Origin: a virus
Virus record (IMG/VR): IMGVR_UViG_3300037329_000043
Location: 1-42,027 of that record
Reading direction: 5' to 3' (one strand)
DNA: 42,027 nt
Positions within the stretch are counted from its first letter, which is position 1; each line of letters opens with the position of its first letter. Positions 1-9,500 of this stretch are shown piece after piece. The notes beneath the pieces are model-generated. The model searched no databases. It was not told the DNA's origin and worked only from the letters and a program-made list of their open reading frames with translations. The translations under genes were made by a program, and so were the position numbers.

Positions 1-2
1 AA

Positions 3-791
3 ATAAAACTCGTTATACCTGCTTATCAGGGGTATATCGTTATTGACAGCATAGATGAATCACAGGGTGTAAAAACAATTGACATTCTGGATTTACCGAT
101 TGGAAAAAATGACACGTACACACTTTCTACTGATGTGTCAAGTAGTTCTTTTTCGGGGACTCTACAATTTGGTCTTGTCAAGTCTGTTAAAGGATATTAC
201 AGCGGAACCAAAGGCCAGTTATCCTCTAACATGTATCTTCAAGATAGTTTCTTTTATCAGAATTATTCTTACGCTATTAGAACACAACAAGATTTCTTGG
301 CATATGCAGACATCGTAAAACAAGTCTTGCATCCAGCGGGTTTTTTGTTGTTTGGTCAGTTGAGTTATCTCAGTGTTATTGAACTAATCTTGCAATATCA
401 AGATGACATTGAAATTCCTAACACAGTTCAGACTATTTTACCTAAATACGGATTAGGTGGTAATTATAACTTTATAAATAGGTTTAAGGACAAAGCTTCA
501 ATTAGATTATATAGACAACCTTTCTTTGATGCATTGGATCAGGATTATTTGAACGGTGAAGCCGGTTACGACCTTGAATCAAAATTTTTAGCAGACCGCA
601 TTTCTGGTTATGAATATCCCAACAAGAAAGGTTGGATGAGTAAATCAAATGCGGCTGATTACTTTCTTTACGTGCCTCAAGAATACACAGAAGAAACAGA
701 GAGTGGTATACAATACTTTGAAACTGGTTATGTTTCAGAAAGAACTCCACAACAATTAATTGTTAACTTTACCACAATCATTGTTTCTTAA
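3..791 (+). CDS. virion/baseplate structural protein, C-terminal part
   Basis: The reading frame is open from the left edge of the window, so the 5' end is missing; the GTG at 135 is only an internal valine. The visible 262 residues include a stretch with Tyr-Ser-Tyr-Ala-Ile, then a Lys-Gln-Val-Leu-His-Pro-Ala-Gly-Phe segment. I associate this pattern with C-terminal domains of large baseplate or tail structural proteins of marine T4-like phages. Its place just before the fibre genes and gp8 fits a baseplate-wedge role (gp6/gp7/gp10 region), but the exact T4 counterpart cannot be fixed from this fragment. It ends 17 nt before the fibre gene and is probably co-transcribed with it. Confidence 0.6.
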   Translation: MKLVIPAYQGYIVIDSIDESQGVKTIDILDLPIGKNDTYTLSTDVSSSSFSGTLQFGLVKSVKGYYSGTKGQLSSNMYLQDSFFYQNYSYAIRTQQDFLAYADIVKQVLHPAGFLLFGQLSYLSVIELILQYQDDIEIPNTVQTILPKYGLGGNYNFINRFKDKASIRLYRQPFFDALDQDYLNGEAGYDLESKFLADRISGYEYPNKKGWMSKSNAADYFLYVPQEYTEETESGIQYFETGYVSERTPQQLIVNFTTIIVS

Positions 792-808
792 TTAAAATAG
801 GATAAAAA

Positions 809-2350
809 ATGCAGTTTAAAACATTCTTTGCACAAGATGAACTTGGTAATACAGTCGCAGCAACAGCTACTTTGTATGAACAAGGAACAATTACAGAGGC
901 ATCCATATTCAATATTAATGGAGTCTCTATAAATAACCCTACTTTATCCAGCGCAGGCGGAAAATTCGGCTTTGCTGCCGCTGATGGCTTTTATGATCTT
1001 TCTATTGTTGCAGGGGCAAGAAGCTATTCTTCTGTTATTGAGTTTTTAGATGTTAAAGATGCTATTTTAGAAGTAAGTGCTCTTGCCGTATCAGATCACG
1101 TTGCCCTGCCTGACCCACACACTCAGTACGAACCTAGACTAAGTGCCAATATGGTTTGGGATAGTGTAAGTGATGACTATAGCCGTGATAGATTTACATC
1201 AGGCATTACCCCGATCCATGAGGCTATGCACCGTTGTGTTGTGCGTGATGATAAGACTATTGCGTATTACCTTGATTCAAACGACAGCAACTTAAAAGCA
1301 GATGGTTCGCCTTCTGACTTAACAGGTGCTGATGGTCAGGTAATGGTTGAAATACGTAAATTCTATGTACGTATTTCTAAACTGTTGAACGGTAAGTATA
1401 AGCGAGAGATTAGCGAAGTTCACCAATCAGGATTTGTTGTGCATCCAGTTTTTGCTATTGGCGGAACATTGCAGTATGACCAGTCTGTAGGCATGTGGCA
1501 TTACGTCGGCAATACAAACGAAAAGTCTGTTACTTATGTTGGTGCTTATCAAGCCAGTGTGTACAGTACAAGTGGTGCCACACATATTAACGGCTTAAAC
1601 CTAGATAACAATGACAGTCGTGTAGACACTGCGACAGATACTCTTGCAAGTGTGTCGGGCAAGTACCCTATGGTCGGTTTAACACGAGACCAGCTTCGTA
1701 CTCTTGCGAGTAACAAAGGTGAAGGTTGGAGCCAATGGGCTTTCTGGCAGTTGCAAGCCGTGAAGCTACTGTTCTTTATTGAGTACGGTACGTTCAATGG
1801 CCAAGCTGCTTTGACAGATGGCAACGTGTCTGTCAGTGATTACCCTGAAAGTTCTAGTAACCAAACTGATTCTCCACACAGTATTGCAGGTAAATCGGAT
1901 TCTATTGGTAATGGCTCCGGTGGTGTAAACAGTTCAACACGTGACACAGCTTGGCTATCTTATCGAGGCATTGAAAACCTATGGGGCAACGGTTGGCAAT
2001 TGTGTGACGGTTGGAATATAAATGACGATCAGTATTATGTTTGCCGCGATCCTGCCTTGTTTGGCGACGACACAGTTACAAATTACGCAGCGATAGGCGT
2101 ACCTACGCCTGCAACAAACGGGTACATTCGTGACGTTCAGCATGAAACTTTGGGTGATGTACCCGCTGACGTAAGTGGGGATTCAAGTACGGCGTTTGCA
2201 GATTATCAATACAGAAATCCTGAATGGCGTGTAATGCGTGTGGGTGGGAGTGCGGACTATGGTGCGGGTGCCGGTCCCTCGGGTGTCTACGCGAGGGGTT
2301 CGTCGGAGTATCGGGATCGCTACGTAGCCGGTCGGCTTGCTATTACATAA
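809..2350 (+). CDS. tail fibre / receptor-binding protein with C-type-lectin-like tip
   Basis: This 513-residue protein has a short N-terminal domain (about residues 1-95), a His-Thr-Gln-Tyr linker of the kind seen in fibres (about 100-112), and a long distal part. Around residues 380-405 there is a Ser-Tyr-Arg-Gly-Ile-Glu-Asn segment followed by a Trp-rich stretch. The C-terminus reads Arg-Val-Gly-Gly-Ser, Gly/Ala-rich residues, then Gly-Arg-Leu-Ala. That architecture matches phage-tip domains of the C-type-lectin/formylglycine-enzyme fold, including known targets of diversity-generating retroelements. The last 100 nt are strikingly poor in A and rich in G+C compared with the rest of the gene. 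A purine-rich RBS (AGGA) precedes the ATG. Receptor binding is inferred from fold and position. Confidence 0.7.
   Translation: MQFKTFFAQDELGNTVAATATLYEQGTITEASIFNINGVSINNPTLSSAGGKFGFAAADGFYDLSIVAGARSYSSVIEFLDVKDAILEVSALAVSDHVALPDPHTQYEPRLSANMVWDSVSDDYSRDRFTSGITPIHEAMHRCVVRDDKTIAYYLDSNDSNLKADGSPSDLTGADGQVMVEIRKFYVRISKLLNGKYKREISEVHQSGFVVHPVFAIGGTLQYDQSVGMWHYVGNTNEKSVTYVGAYQASVYSTSGATHINGLNLDNNDSRVDTATDTLASVSGKYPMVGLTRDQLRTLASNKGEGWSQWAFWQLQAVKLLFFIEYGTFNGQAALTDGNVSVSDYPESSSNQTDSPHSIAGKSDSIGNGSGGVNSSTRDTAWLSYRGIENLWGNGWQLCDGWNINDDQYYVCRDPALFGDDTVTNYAAIGVPTPATNGYIRDVQHETLGDVPADVSGDSSTAFADYQYRNPEWRVMRVGGSADYGAGAGPSGVYARGSSEYRDRYVAGRLAIT
2239..2341 (+). other. candidate DGR variable region at the 3' end of the fibre gene
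   Basis: Only 10 of the 102 bases at 2239-2340 are A on the coding strand, against roughly a third in neighbouring DNA. Many codons at the tip positions are of the NNY type (GAC, TAT, GGT, GTC, TAC, GAT, CGC), which is what adenine-directed mutagenesis of AAY codons would leave. The encoded residues run from Gly-Gly-Ser to Gly-Arg-Leu-Ala, the expected frame of a lectin-fold variable tip. No reverse transcriptase or template repeat was recognised in this window, so a diversifying role is inference. Confidence 0.45.
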
Positions 2351-2356
2351 GTAATA
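2341..2356 (+). repeat. 6-bp inverted repeat with 4-nt loop across the fibre stop codon
   Basis: TATTAC and GTAATA flank the loop ATAA, which contains the stop codon, immediately after the candidate variable region. In the Bordetella phage retroelement a small hairpin just downstream of the variable region helps target mutagenic homing. The resemblance is suggestive only, because short AT-rich palindromes arise easily by chance. Confidence 0.3.
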
Positions 2357-2409
2357 TTAATCATTAGATGTTAAAAGCTGATGACAACTAGGAAGAGAGA
2401 TATTGATCA

Positions 2410-2736
2410 ATGCGTAAATCAACTACAGAGTCACCTACACAGTTAAACATTTATGAGGTTTTGGGAGGTAATCTTCGCATACACTTTGAAGAAGAAGCTG
2501 TAAATACTGAAGCAACTGAAAACTTTGATGCAAGTGTCAGTTATAAATACGTGACCGCTTACACAAGAAAAGCAGCAAGTCGTGCTGAAATTGTAGAAGC
2601 TGTTATGCGGTGCTTTTATCCTTCTTACGGTGCCGAGATAGCTGACATTCAAAATGGTGAGAGTGGAAAAGAGGCTCATCAGACTCGACGTATTCAAGCC
2701 AAAGAGCTTGCAGACGGTTGGTTACTACAGGTATGA
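2410..2736 (+). CDS. small conserved phage protein next to the tail fibre
   Basis: This 108-residue protein has no confident family assignment. Its C-terminal half (about residues 50-105) has the pattern Ala-Ser-Arg-Ala-Glu-Ile-Val-Glu-Ala, then an acidic segment, and ends Lys-Glu-Leu-Ala-Asp-Gly-Trp. I have an impression of similar small proteins beside fibre genes in marine phages. It is mostly helical in appearance, with no signal peptide or membrane segment. A strong purine-rich RBS (AGGAAGAGAG) lies before the ATG, 59 nt after the fibre stop. Position suggests a fibre chaperone or accessory protein. It does not resemble the Avd accessory protein of diversity-generating retroelements. Confidence 0.55.
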   Translation: MRKSTTESPTQLNIYEVLGGNLRIHFEEEAVNTEATENFDASVSYKYVTAYTRKAASRAEIVEAVMRCFYPSYGAEIADIQNGESGKEAHQTRRIQAKELADGWLLQV

Positions 2737-2838
2737 ATAACCTGATCGTAATCGCCAAGCAACGGTAATAAGCGGTGCATACGCAAGAAATTAAAGATGC
2801 TTATGATGCCACTTAACATAACTTAAAGTAAACCTCGT

Positions 2839-2846
2839 TATAAATA
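2839..2846 (+). promoter_or_regulatory. T4-type late promoter octamer TATAAATA
   Basis: Perfect TATAAATA, 33 nt before the ATG of the second fibre gene at 2880. T4 late promoters consist mainly of this octamer and are read by gp55, which is encoded in this window. The unit it serves probably continues through the small partner gene and the PagL-like gene, since the next promoter lies after them. Confidence 0.8.
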
Positions 2847-2879
2847 AGTGTATACGAATACAAATAATAGAGAGTATAT

Positions 2880-4130
2880 ATGTCAACACCATCAAATATC
2901 ACATTAAGAACAGATATTGGGCGACCTCTCGTTTATGAAGAGCTTGATATTAACTTTGAAGAACTGAAATTTGTTATTGTTGAGTCAAACGCTCATATTG
3001 CATCAAGTGCGGCTCACGAAGCTTCTGCTATTGTGTATTCTAATACTAATCTAAGCGCATCTAATGTTGAAGAAGCTCTTGATGCTTTGGGTGTCAAGAA
3101 TAACCTTAGTGGTACATCTGATCCAACAGTTAACAACGATATCTCAGATGGTTATGCAGCATTTTCTCGGTGGGTTAATACGGTTACTAAGGAATATTTT
3201 TTGTGTCTTTATTCAGCTAATGGTGCGGCTGTGTGGGTCAAGTCATCACTCACGTTAGACGAATTGGGAACGGCAGCACTTTCAAATATAGGAACTGGTG
3301 CTTCACAAATTAGAACAAACGCAGAAAATGATCAAGTATTTATAGAATCTTCTGTGATATTTGATGCTCTTTCTTCTTCAGATAATGGTGATGGTGCATC
3401 CCTAATATCAATGGAAGATGGAACAACAGTGGAATTTGCTGTTTCGTCAAAAGCTAACCAATCAACAACTTATACAAAAACAGAATCTGACACTCTGCTT
3501 AACGCTAAAGCTGACCAAGCCACAACCTACACCGAAACAGGGGTAGATGACCTGATTGCAACGCGCACAGAAAGTCCCGGCGAGACAGCTATCACAGCCT
3601 CGGCCACCTTCACCAACTCAACCAACAACATCGCACTAACCGACATTGGATCTATCGGCCTTGAGATTGGGGATGTTGTGCAAGTGACAGGCACAGCGAA
3701 CAATAACAAGCTGTTTACGGTTGAGGTTATAACAGACAGTGGAAACGTGATAGTAAATCAGGCACACGCGGGCGGCACGACTAGAAAATCTTTGGTTGAT
3801 GAAACTGTATCGGCAACCGTTACGTTGCTGGCTAAATGGTTTAACGCTTCTGATTCTTTGGGGCGAGGGTGGGTAAGTGTCGTGGGGTCAAGGTCAAGCG
3901 GAGTTACCTATACTAACTTGTCAAACCGAGGACTTTTAATAAGTACATCTGATTTTTCTAGTCCAAACGGTTCGAGCATAGAGGTACTTGTTGATGGCAT
4001 TACTATAGCAAGGAACTCAACTAGCACAGGGCCATCCCAGAGCCAAGGGTCCGCTACTGTGCCTATCGGAAGTAGTTACTCAGCCACATCTATCGACGGA
4101 AATGTTAATAACTGGGCGGAGCTAAGATAA
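2880..4130 (+). CDS. tail fibre-like protein, mosaic
   Basis: This 416-residue protein has an N-terminal part (residues 1-140) containing a Pro-Leu-Val-Tyr-Glu-Glu-Leu-Asp segment and a 'SNVEEALDAL' segment typical of phage fibres. Around residues 198-222 come two copies of a Thr-Tyr-Thr-(Lys/Glu)-Thr-Glu-type motif joined by Lys-Ala-Asp-Gln-Ala, a common trimeric fibre shaft element. From about nucleotide 3490 the G+C content and codon choice change visibly, with many GCC, ACC and GGC codons. The C-terminal half therefore looks acquired from another phage. Its last ~200 residues form Thr/Ser/Gly-rich beta structure. It overlaps the next ATG by one base (TAATG). A late promoter precedes it. 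Confidence 0.7.
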   Translation: MSTPSNITLRTDIGRPLVYEELDINFEELKFVIVESNAHIASSAAHEASAIVYSNTNLSASNVEEALDALGVKNNLSGTSDPTVNNDISDGYAAFSRWVNTVTKEYFLCLYSANGAAVWVKSSLTLDELGTAALSNIGTGASQIRTNAENDQVFIESSVIFDALSSSDNGDGASLISMEDGTTVEFAVSSKANQSTTYTKTESDTLLNAKADQATTYTETGVDDLIATRTESPGETAITASATFTNSTNNIALTDIGSIGLEIGDVVQVTGTANNNKLFTVEVITDSGNVIVNQAHAGGTTRKSLVDETVSATVTLLAKWFNASDSLGRGWVSVVGSRSSGVTYTNLSNRGLLISTSDFSSPNGSSIEVLVDGITIARNSTSTGPSQSQGSATVPIGSSYSATSIDGNVNNWAELR

Positions 4131-4591
4131 TGACAAGCTACTACACAAACGAAAATGGAAAATGGTTTGTTGACCCCATAGTAAAAAACCACATTGGTCT
4201 AAATAAAAAAACCGAAGCAGACTTTAAAGCGTTTTTGGCTGCTAAAAATAAACCAACAACCGAGCAGCTTTTGCATCAACTAACGCAAGCGCGCAAAGAG
4301 CAGGAGCGTCAAGGCGTAACACTGAACAGCATCCGATACGCAGGCGACCTTGGAAACCGTCAAGCTCTGCAAGAAGCAATCGCGTTTATGGATGATTCGG
4401 CCTTGACCGAGTTCCCAAAGTGGAAAGATTCAGACAACAACTTTCATATTGATCATCCTTTATCTGACGTGTTTGACGCATATCGCGCAATAGGGATTCG
4501 CAGAGTTTCTTTGATAGAAGCCGAGGGGAACTATGCTGTGGAGATTGTGGCAGGCACACTAACCGAATTATCAGATGTTGTATGGCCATGA
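4130..4591 (+). CDS. fibre-associated protein, DUF4376-like
   Basis: This 153-residue soluble protein starts within the stop codon of the fibre gene (TAATG), so translation is probably coupled. A Gln-Ala-Arg-Lys-Glu-Gln-Glu-Arg-Gln-Gly segment leads into a domain with 'IRYAGDLGNRQALQEAI' (about residues 64-80). This resembles DUF4376-type proteins found beside tail fibres and in tail-fibre-assembly contexts. Codon usage matches the GC-richer second half of the fibre gene rather than the rest of the phage, so the two probably moved together. A chaperone or assembly role is inferred from position only. Confidence 0.5.
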   Translation: MTSYYTNENGKWFVDPIVKNHIGLNKKTEADFKAFLAAKNKPTTEQLLHQLTQARKEQERQGVTLNSIRYAGDLGNRQALQEAIAFMDDSALTEFPKWKDSDNNFHIDHPLSDVFDAYRAIGIRRVSLIEAEGNYAVEIVAGTLTELSDVVWP

Positions 4592-4624
4592 ACAAAAAAC
4601 TATTAACACAAAAGGATTAAATCT

Positions 4625-5107
4625 ATGAAATTTAACAAAACCGTTTTTGGTGTAGGATTTTTTGTTGTTATTCTCATTTTTGCAGGATATTCAGCGAAGT
4701 CAAATGCCGATTCTATTCACCTTGGACTTGGTAAGACATTTGTTAACTCTTCCCTTGTGATTGGCGAGATTGGGTATGAGAAAAATAACTTTGAAGTTCA
4801 AGCATCTTTAATGGAAGATGGTTCAACTAAAAATGGGCAACAAGACCAGATGCAAATCTATTCTGTATCTTATCTAACCAAACCACAATGGGGACATAAA
4901 GGGATTGAGCCTTATGTTCGGTTGGGTTTGAGTTATAATGATGGAAGTAAACTTGTTGGAAGAACAAACTTTCGGTTGGGTCTTGGTTTAGACTTTAATG
5001 AGGTGCTTCGTTTAGAGTATGTGCATCATAGTTCTGCGGGTATTCACAATCCAAATACAGGCATAGATTATGTTATACTAAATTACACGGTACAAGCGCC
5101 GTGGTGA
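4625..5107 (+). CDS. PagL-like lipid A 3-O-deacylase (outer-membrane barrel)
   Basis: This 160-residue protein has a hydrophobic signal peptide (residues 8-23, likely cut after Asn-Ala at 28), then about eight amphipathic beta strands, and ends in Trp, as outer-membrane barrels often end in an aromatic residue. Residues 134-148 read His-His-Ser-Ser-Ala-Gly-Ile-His-Asn-Pro-Asn-Thr-Gly-Ile-Asp. This matches the PagL active-site block, in which His and Ser act with a downstream acidic residue; here these would be H134, S136 and D148, where the Pseudomonas enzyme has Glu by my alignment from memory. The length is close to mature bacterial PagL. PagL removes the 3-O-acyl chain of lipid A in the outer membrane. 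A phage copy could alter host LPS late in infection (inference). It is well translated (AAAGGA RBS) and lies between the fibre genes and gp8. Confidence 0.7.
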   Translation: MKFNKTVFGVGFFVVILIFAGYSAKSNADSIHLGLGKTFVNSSLVIGEIGYEKNNFEVQASLMEDGSTKNGQQDQMQIYSVSYLTKPQWGHKGIEPYVRLGLSYNDGSKLVGRTNFRLGLGLDFNEVLRLEYVHHSSAGIHNPNTGIDYVILNYTVQAPW

Positions 5108-5122
5108 TTTTATTTAACACGA

Positions 5123-5130
5123 TATAAATA
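5123..5130 (+). promoter_or_regulatory. late promoter octamer before gp8
   Basis: Perfect TATAAATA, 31 nt upstream of the gp8 start, in the gap after the PagL-like gene. Confidence 0.8.
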
Positions 5131-5161
5131 GAGTGATATAGAGAAATTTAAAGGAATCCTT

Positions 5162-6487
5162 ATGCCAGCTATAATCACTAACGATCACAGAATTGTTGCA
5201 TCGGATTATTTTCAGAATGATCTAAGAAGCATACCCACCTATGTTTTTATTGGTGGGACAAGTGAATGGACAGACGAAAATGCACCACCAAGCATTACAG
5301 ATTCTGTTTTAGATAAAGTATTTCTTTACGATGAATTGATTGGTGCAAAAAGAATTCAATCCGCTGACGTGATTTCAGTTCTTCCTAGAATTGACTGGCA
5401 AGACAGTGTTGTGTTTGATGAGTATAGAGATGATGTAAATTTGATTGACGAAAACAATCCAGTCACAACTGAGCCTTATAACTTTTATGTTATTACAGAT
5501 GAGTTTAATGTTTATAAGTGTATTTCTAATAACTACAGAACTGCTTCTACTATAAAACCATCTGGTACAACTATCAACACATTCCAAACACCCGATGGAT
5601 ATTTGTGGAAGTATATGTATACCGTTCGTTCGCCAGATGCGTTTTCTTATATGACTCCAAGCTGGATTCCATGTTATACCCTCTACACAAATGACGGTTC
5701 AAATCAATGGTTGGTTCAGCAATCTTCTGTTGAAGGCACAATTAATAACATTTATGTAACAGATAGTGGTGCAAACTATATCAGTTCTAACCCACCAACT
5801 ATTCAGATAACTGGAAATGGTAGCGGGGCAACAGCTATTGCACAAATTGATGATATAACTGGGCTTATCGAATCTATCACAGTCACTGACGTAGGTTCTG
5901 GTTACACACAAGCCTCTGTGGTGGTTTCCAGCAACGGTGATGGTGTAGGCGCTACCGTTGTACCGGTAGTATCACCAATCAATGGTCACGGCTACGATGC
6001 GAGGTCTGAGCTTGGTTCTATCTACAAGATGATCAGAGTTGTGTTTGAAGGTTCCGAAGGTGGTATCTTACCAACGGGTATCAGCTACAGAAAAGCAGGT
6101 ATTTTATCAGTTCCTAAGCTTGCAAGTGAAACAGGTGTTGTCTTGGCACTGGGTGATGTTTCTTTTTATCAACCAAACGAAACCATTGTTGGGCAAACAT
6201 CAACAGCAGAAGGCACGATAGTTTCTGTTGATCAAAACAAAAATTATGTATACCTTTCTAATGTAACAGGGTCATTTACACAAAACGAAAACGTAGAATC
6301 TCAGACATACAACACAACACAAATATTTGGTGTTTTCTCAGATGAAAGCTTACCTATTACAACCGCTGTCGTTGCAGCCTCAAGTATCAAACTATTATCT
6401 GGTGAAGTTCTTTATGGTTCTACTAGAGAGAAAATTTCTCGGGGATTGAACCAGCAAGAAGAAATTCGTTTCGTTCTGAATTTCTAA
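5162..6487 (+). CDS. 8: baseplate wedge protein gp8
   Basis: This 441-residue protein has the hallmarks of T4 gp8 homologues. A Trp-Thr-Asp-Glu-Asn-Ala-Pro-Pro segment lies near residue 36, a Lys-Arg-Ile segment near 63, and 'FYVITDEFNVYKCISN' near 109-124. These are followed by the Ser-Thr-Ile-Lys-Pro-Ser-Gly-Thr and Asp-Gly-Tyr-Leu-Trp-Lys-Tyr-Met-Tyr blocks. In T4, gp8 dimers sit in each baseplate wedge and bind gp10, gp7 and gp6. The protein is about 100 residues longer than T4 gp8 (334). The extra length includes a beta-rich insertion from about 195 to 270 with Gly-Asn-Gly-Ser-Gly-Ala repeats. It has its own late promoter and an AAGGAA RBS. Confidence 0.85.
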   Translation: MPAIITNDHRIVASDYFQNDLRSIPTYVFIGGTSEWTDENAPPSITDSVLDKVFLYDELIGAKRIQSADVISVLPRIDWQDSVVFDEYRDDVNLIDENNPVTTEPYNFYVITDEFNVYKCISNNYRTASTIKPSGTTINTFQTPDGYLWKYMYTVRSPDAFSYMTPSWIPCYTLYTNDGSNQWLVQQSSVEGTINNIYVTDSGANYISSNPPTIQITGNGSGATAIAQIDDITGLIESITVTDVGSGYTQASVVVSSNGDGVGATVVPVVSPINGHGYDARSELGSIYKMIRVVFEGSEGGILPTGISYRKAGILSVPKLASETGVVLALGDVSFYQPNETIVGQTSTAEGTIVSVDQNKNYVYLSNVTGSFTQNENVESQTYNTTQIFGVFSDESLPITTAVVAASSIKLLSGEVLYGSTREKISRGLNQQEEIRFVLNF

Positions 6488-6514
6488 AATTTGATTTGTA
6501 CTAAGATTCTAAGT

Positions 6515-6522
6515 TATAAATA
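6515..6522 (+). promoter_or_regulatory. late promoter octamer before the 1640-aa structural gene
   Basis: Perfect TATAAATA, 37 nt before the ATG at 6560, in the 72-nt gap after gp8. Confidence 0.8.
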
Positions 6523-6559
6523 CAATATATAAAGAATCATATAATTAGGATAGTTACAA

Positions 6560-9500
6560 ATGACAATAGTAGACAAATCACGTAGTCCGTACTTTGATGA
6601 CTACAATGCCGATAAAGGATTTCAAGAAGTCTTGTTTGTCCCTTCTCGTGCTGTGCAAGTACGCGAGCTTAATCAAATCCAAAGTATGTTCTATGAGCAG
6701 ATCAATCGCTTTGGTGATCACGTCTTTGAAGATGGGTCTGTTGTTATTCCGGGCGAAAGCAACTATGATCTAGAATTAAAGTACGCAAAAACTACAATAG
6801 ACAACTTTGCTAATGTTGTTCAGTTTCTGAGTGGGTCTAACCTCAGTCTCGTTGGCACATCTGGTATTACTGCAAATGTCAAGCTGTTTCGTGAACCTGA
6901 CGGTACAGACCCATCCACATTTTTCCTAGAATATATTCAACCATCCACTGATGGCCTTGAATCTACTTTTGCTGATGCAGAAGTTGTTACTGTTTTTAAT
7001 GGTACAACCGAACTTACAACTGCTATTATTACTGAAACAGGACTCGGTTCAAAGTTTACTATTGATTCTGGTGTGTATTATATCAAAGGTCGATTTGTTC
7101 TTGTTGAGCAACAAACTGTTATTCTTGACAAGTACAGTTCAACACCTTCAAAATCTGTGTGTATAGAATATAATGAGGTGATAGTTACTGAAAATGATGA
7201 TAACTCATTGTTTGATAATGCTCAAGGCACAACCAACTTCACTGCTCCCGGTGCTCACCGTCTAAAAATTGATACAAATCTAGTGGTTGTTGATCTTGCC
7301 GATTTACCAACTATTCCATCCAATTATGTTGAGATATTCCGTGTTGATGCCGGTGATGTTCAAAAAACTTATCGTGGGCCTGATTACAATGTTCTAGGTG
7401 ACGTACTAGCACAAAGAACCTATGAAGAATCTGGCGACTATACTGTAAAATCTTACAAGATTGGTTTTGACACACACAATGAATTATTTGGTTCTGTTGA
7501 TACAACTAAGTTTGGAATTGAGCTTGACCCCGGTATTGCTTATGTTCGTGGTTACAGAGTAGAAACTAATTCAAAAACAAAAATTGTTGCTGATAAAGCC
7601 CGAGATACTGGTGTAATTAACAACAGTTCAATCTCTGGTGGTCTTGGTTATTACGTTGAAGTTGAAAATCTTTCTGCTCTTCCTAGCATAACTGCGTTGC
7701 AATCTGTAAACTTTAAAGATTCGGGTGGTAGTATTATCGGTACTGCTAGAATTCGATTTATCTCAGAAACCACTTCTGGTGTGTTTAGATTGTATTTGTT
7801 TAACGTTAAAAACGTTTCTGGACTTCGTACTACCTCATTTGTTTCAAGCGCAACTGTTATTGATTCTACAGACACAGTGACATTCACTTCTGATATTATT
7901 GACGCGGTTATTAAAGAAGCTTCTTTTAATAGCTTAGTATTTCCTATGAATGTTGAGTTTGTAAAAACTTTAAACGTAAATTCTGGGTTTTCTGATACGA
8001 GTTATGCATCTGTTAAGCAGTTGACCAATACAACTGATACATCTGGTCAAGTAACTTTCAGCGCAAATTCAAATGAAATTTTTGTTTCTCAAGATTCTCG
8101 TTATGCGATTGGTTATTACACGGATACTAACGAATCTTTTGATGTGGCAAGCAATGTCACTTTAAGCGGCACACCAACAGGATCAGTTATCACTATTTCT
8201 TTGGGTGTTGGTAATGCTTCACGCGCTATTCGTGTAAACCTACAAGTTGCTAAACAGGAAGTTATTCAAAAAATTAAAAGCAAGCAAACAATTTCTATTA
8301 CAGGAAGTTTGACTTCTGGTGTGTTGCCGCTTGGAAAAGCTGATGCTTATAATATTGTTTCTGTTGTAGATAACGAATCAAACAACATTACTAGCTTATT
8401 TACTTTAAGTAATAATAAAACACAATCATTTTATGATATATCTACAATTTCTACTTCATCTACTGTATCTGAGCCTATTACTGTAACTTTTGATTTCTTT
8501 TCACATGGTTCTGGTGATTACTTTGGTCCTGATTCTTACGTAGATATTGATTATGAAGATATTCAAACAGAAAATGGAACTCGGTTGTCTGACGTTCTTG
8601 ATTTTAGACCCCGCATTAATGATGCAGGGACTGGATTTACTGGTACTGGTTCTTCTGTTGGTAATATCCCTACGCCATTCACTATTATCAGAGCAGACCT
8701 TGAACATTACCTCAAACGTATTGACAAAGTATATTTAAACGCGAGTGGTTTGTTTGGTGTTAAGAGAGGTATTCCCTCTATTGATCCTAGTTCGCCATCA
8801 GACCCTTCTGAGGCCATGATTCTATACACCATATACATTCCACCATATACTTTTAATATATCTGATGTACAGGCTGAGAAAGTCAACAATCGCCGTTATA
8901 CCATGAGTGATATCGGTGATATTGAAACACGTCTTTCTAACGTTGAATATTATGTTAGTCTTACACTTTTAGAACAAGAAGCAGACGCAACACAAGTTGC
9001 TGATCCAGTAACTGGTGCAAATAGATTTAAAAACGGATTTTTGACTGATCGGTTTATTGATCATGGTGTTGCTGATTTTTCATGGGAAGGCTATCACGTA
9101 GCTATTTCTGATGAAGATGGAGAGCTTCGTCCTGAATTTTCTTTGAACGCAATTGACTTACAGTATGTAAGTTCAGAATCCAGCAATGTTGTTATCAATA
9201 GTGACATTATCACTTTACCATTTGATCATGTTTCTTATGTAAGACAGAATCAAAGTTCAGAGACTATGAACGTTAACCCATATGCTATCTATAGGTGGAC
9301 AGGTACTCTAAAACTAACCCCGTCTATGGATTCTTGGATTGATACACATTACAAATCCCCAGAAGTAACTTATCGAATATTTAACAATGGTCAACTTACC
9401 CAGTCGTGGAAGTCGTGGCAGCTAAACTGGACAGGTGCTTCAACAACACAAAACAGAGATTTTAGTAGAAATTCTGCTCCACACAGTGTTTGGCAAGACC

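Noticed and set aside
135-791. GTG at 135 as the start of the first gene
   Set aside because: The frame is open to the left edge with normal codon use and similar sequence character, so the gene begins outside the window.
2410-2879. Search for an Avd gene or template repeat next to the candidate variable region
   Set aside because: The 108-residue protein does not resemble Avd, and I saw no near copy of the variable region here or elsewhere in the window.
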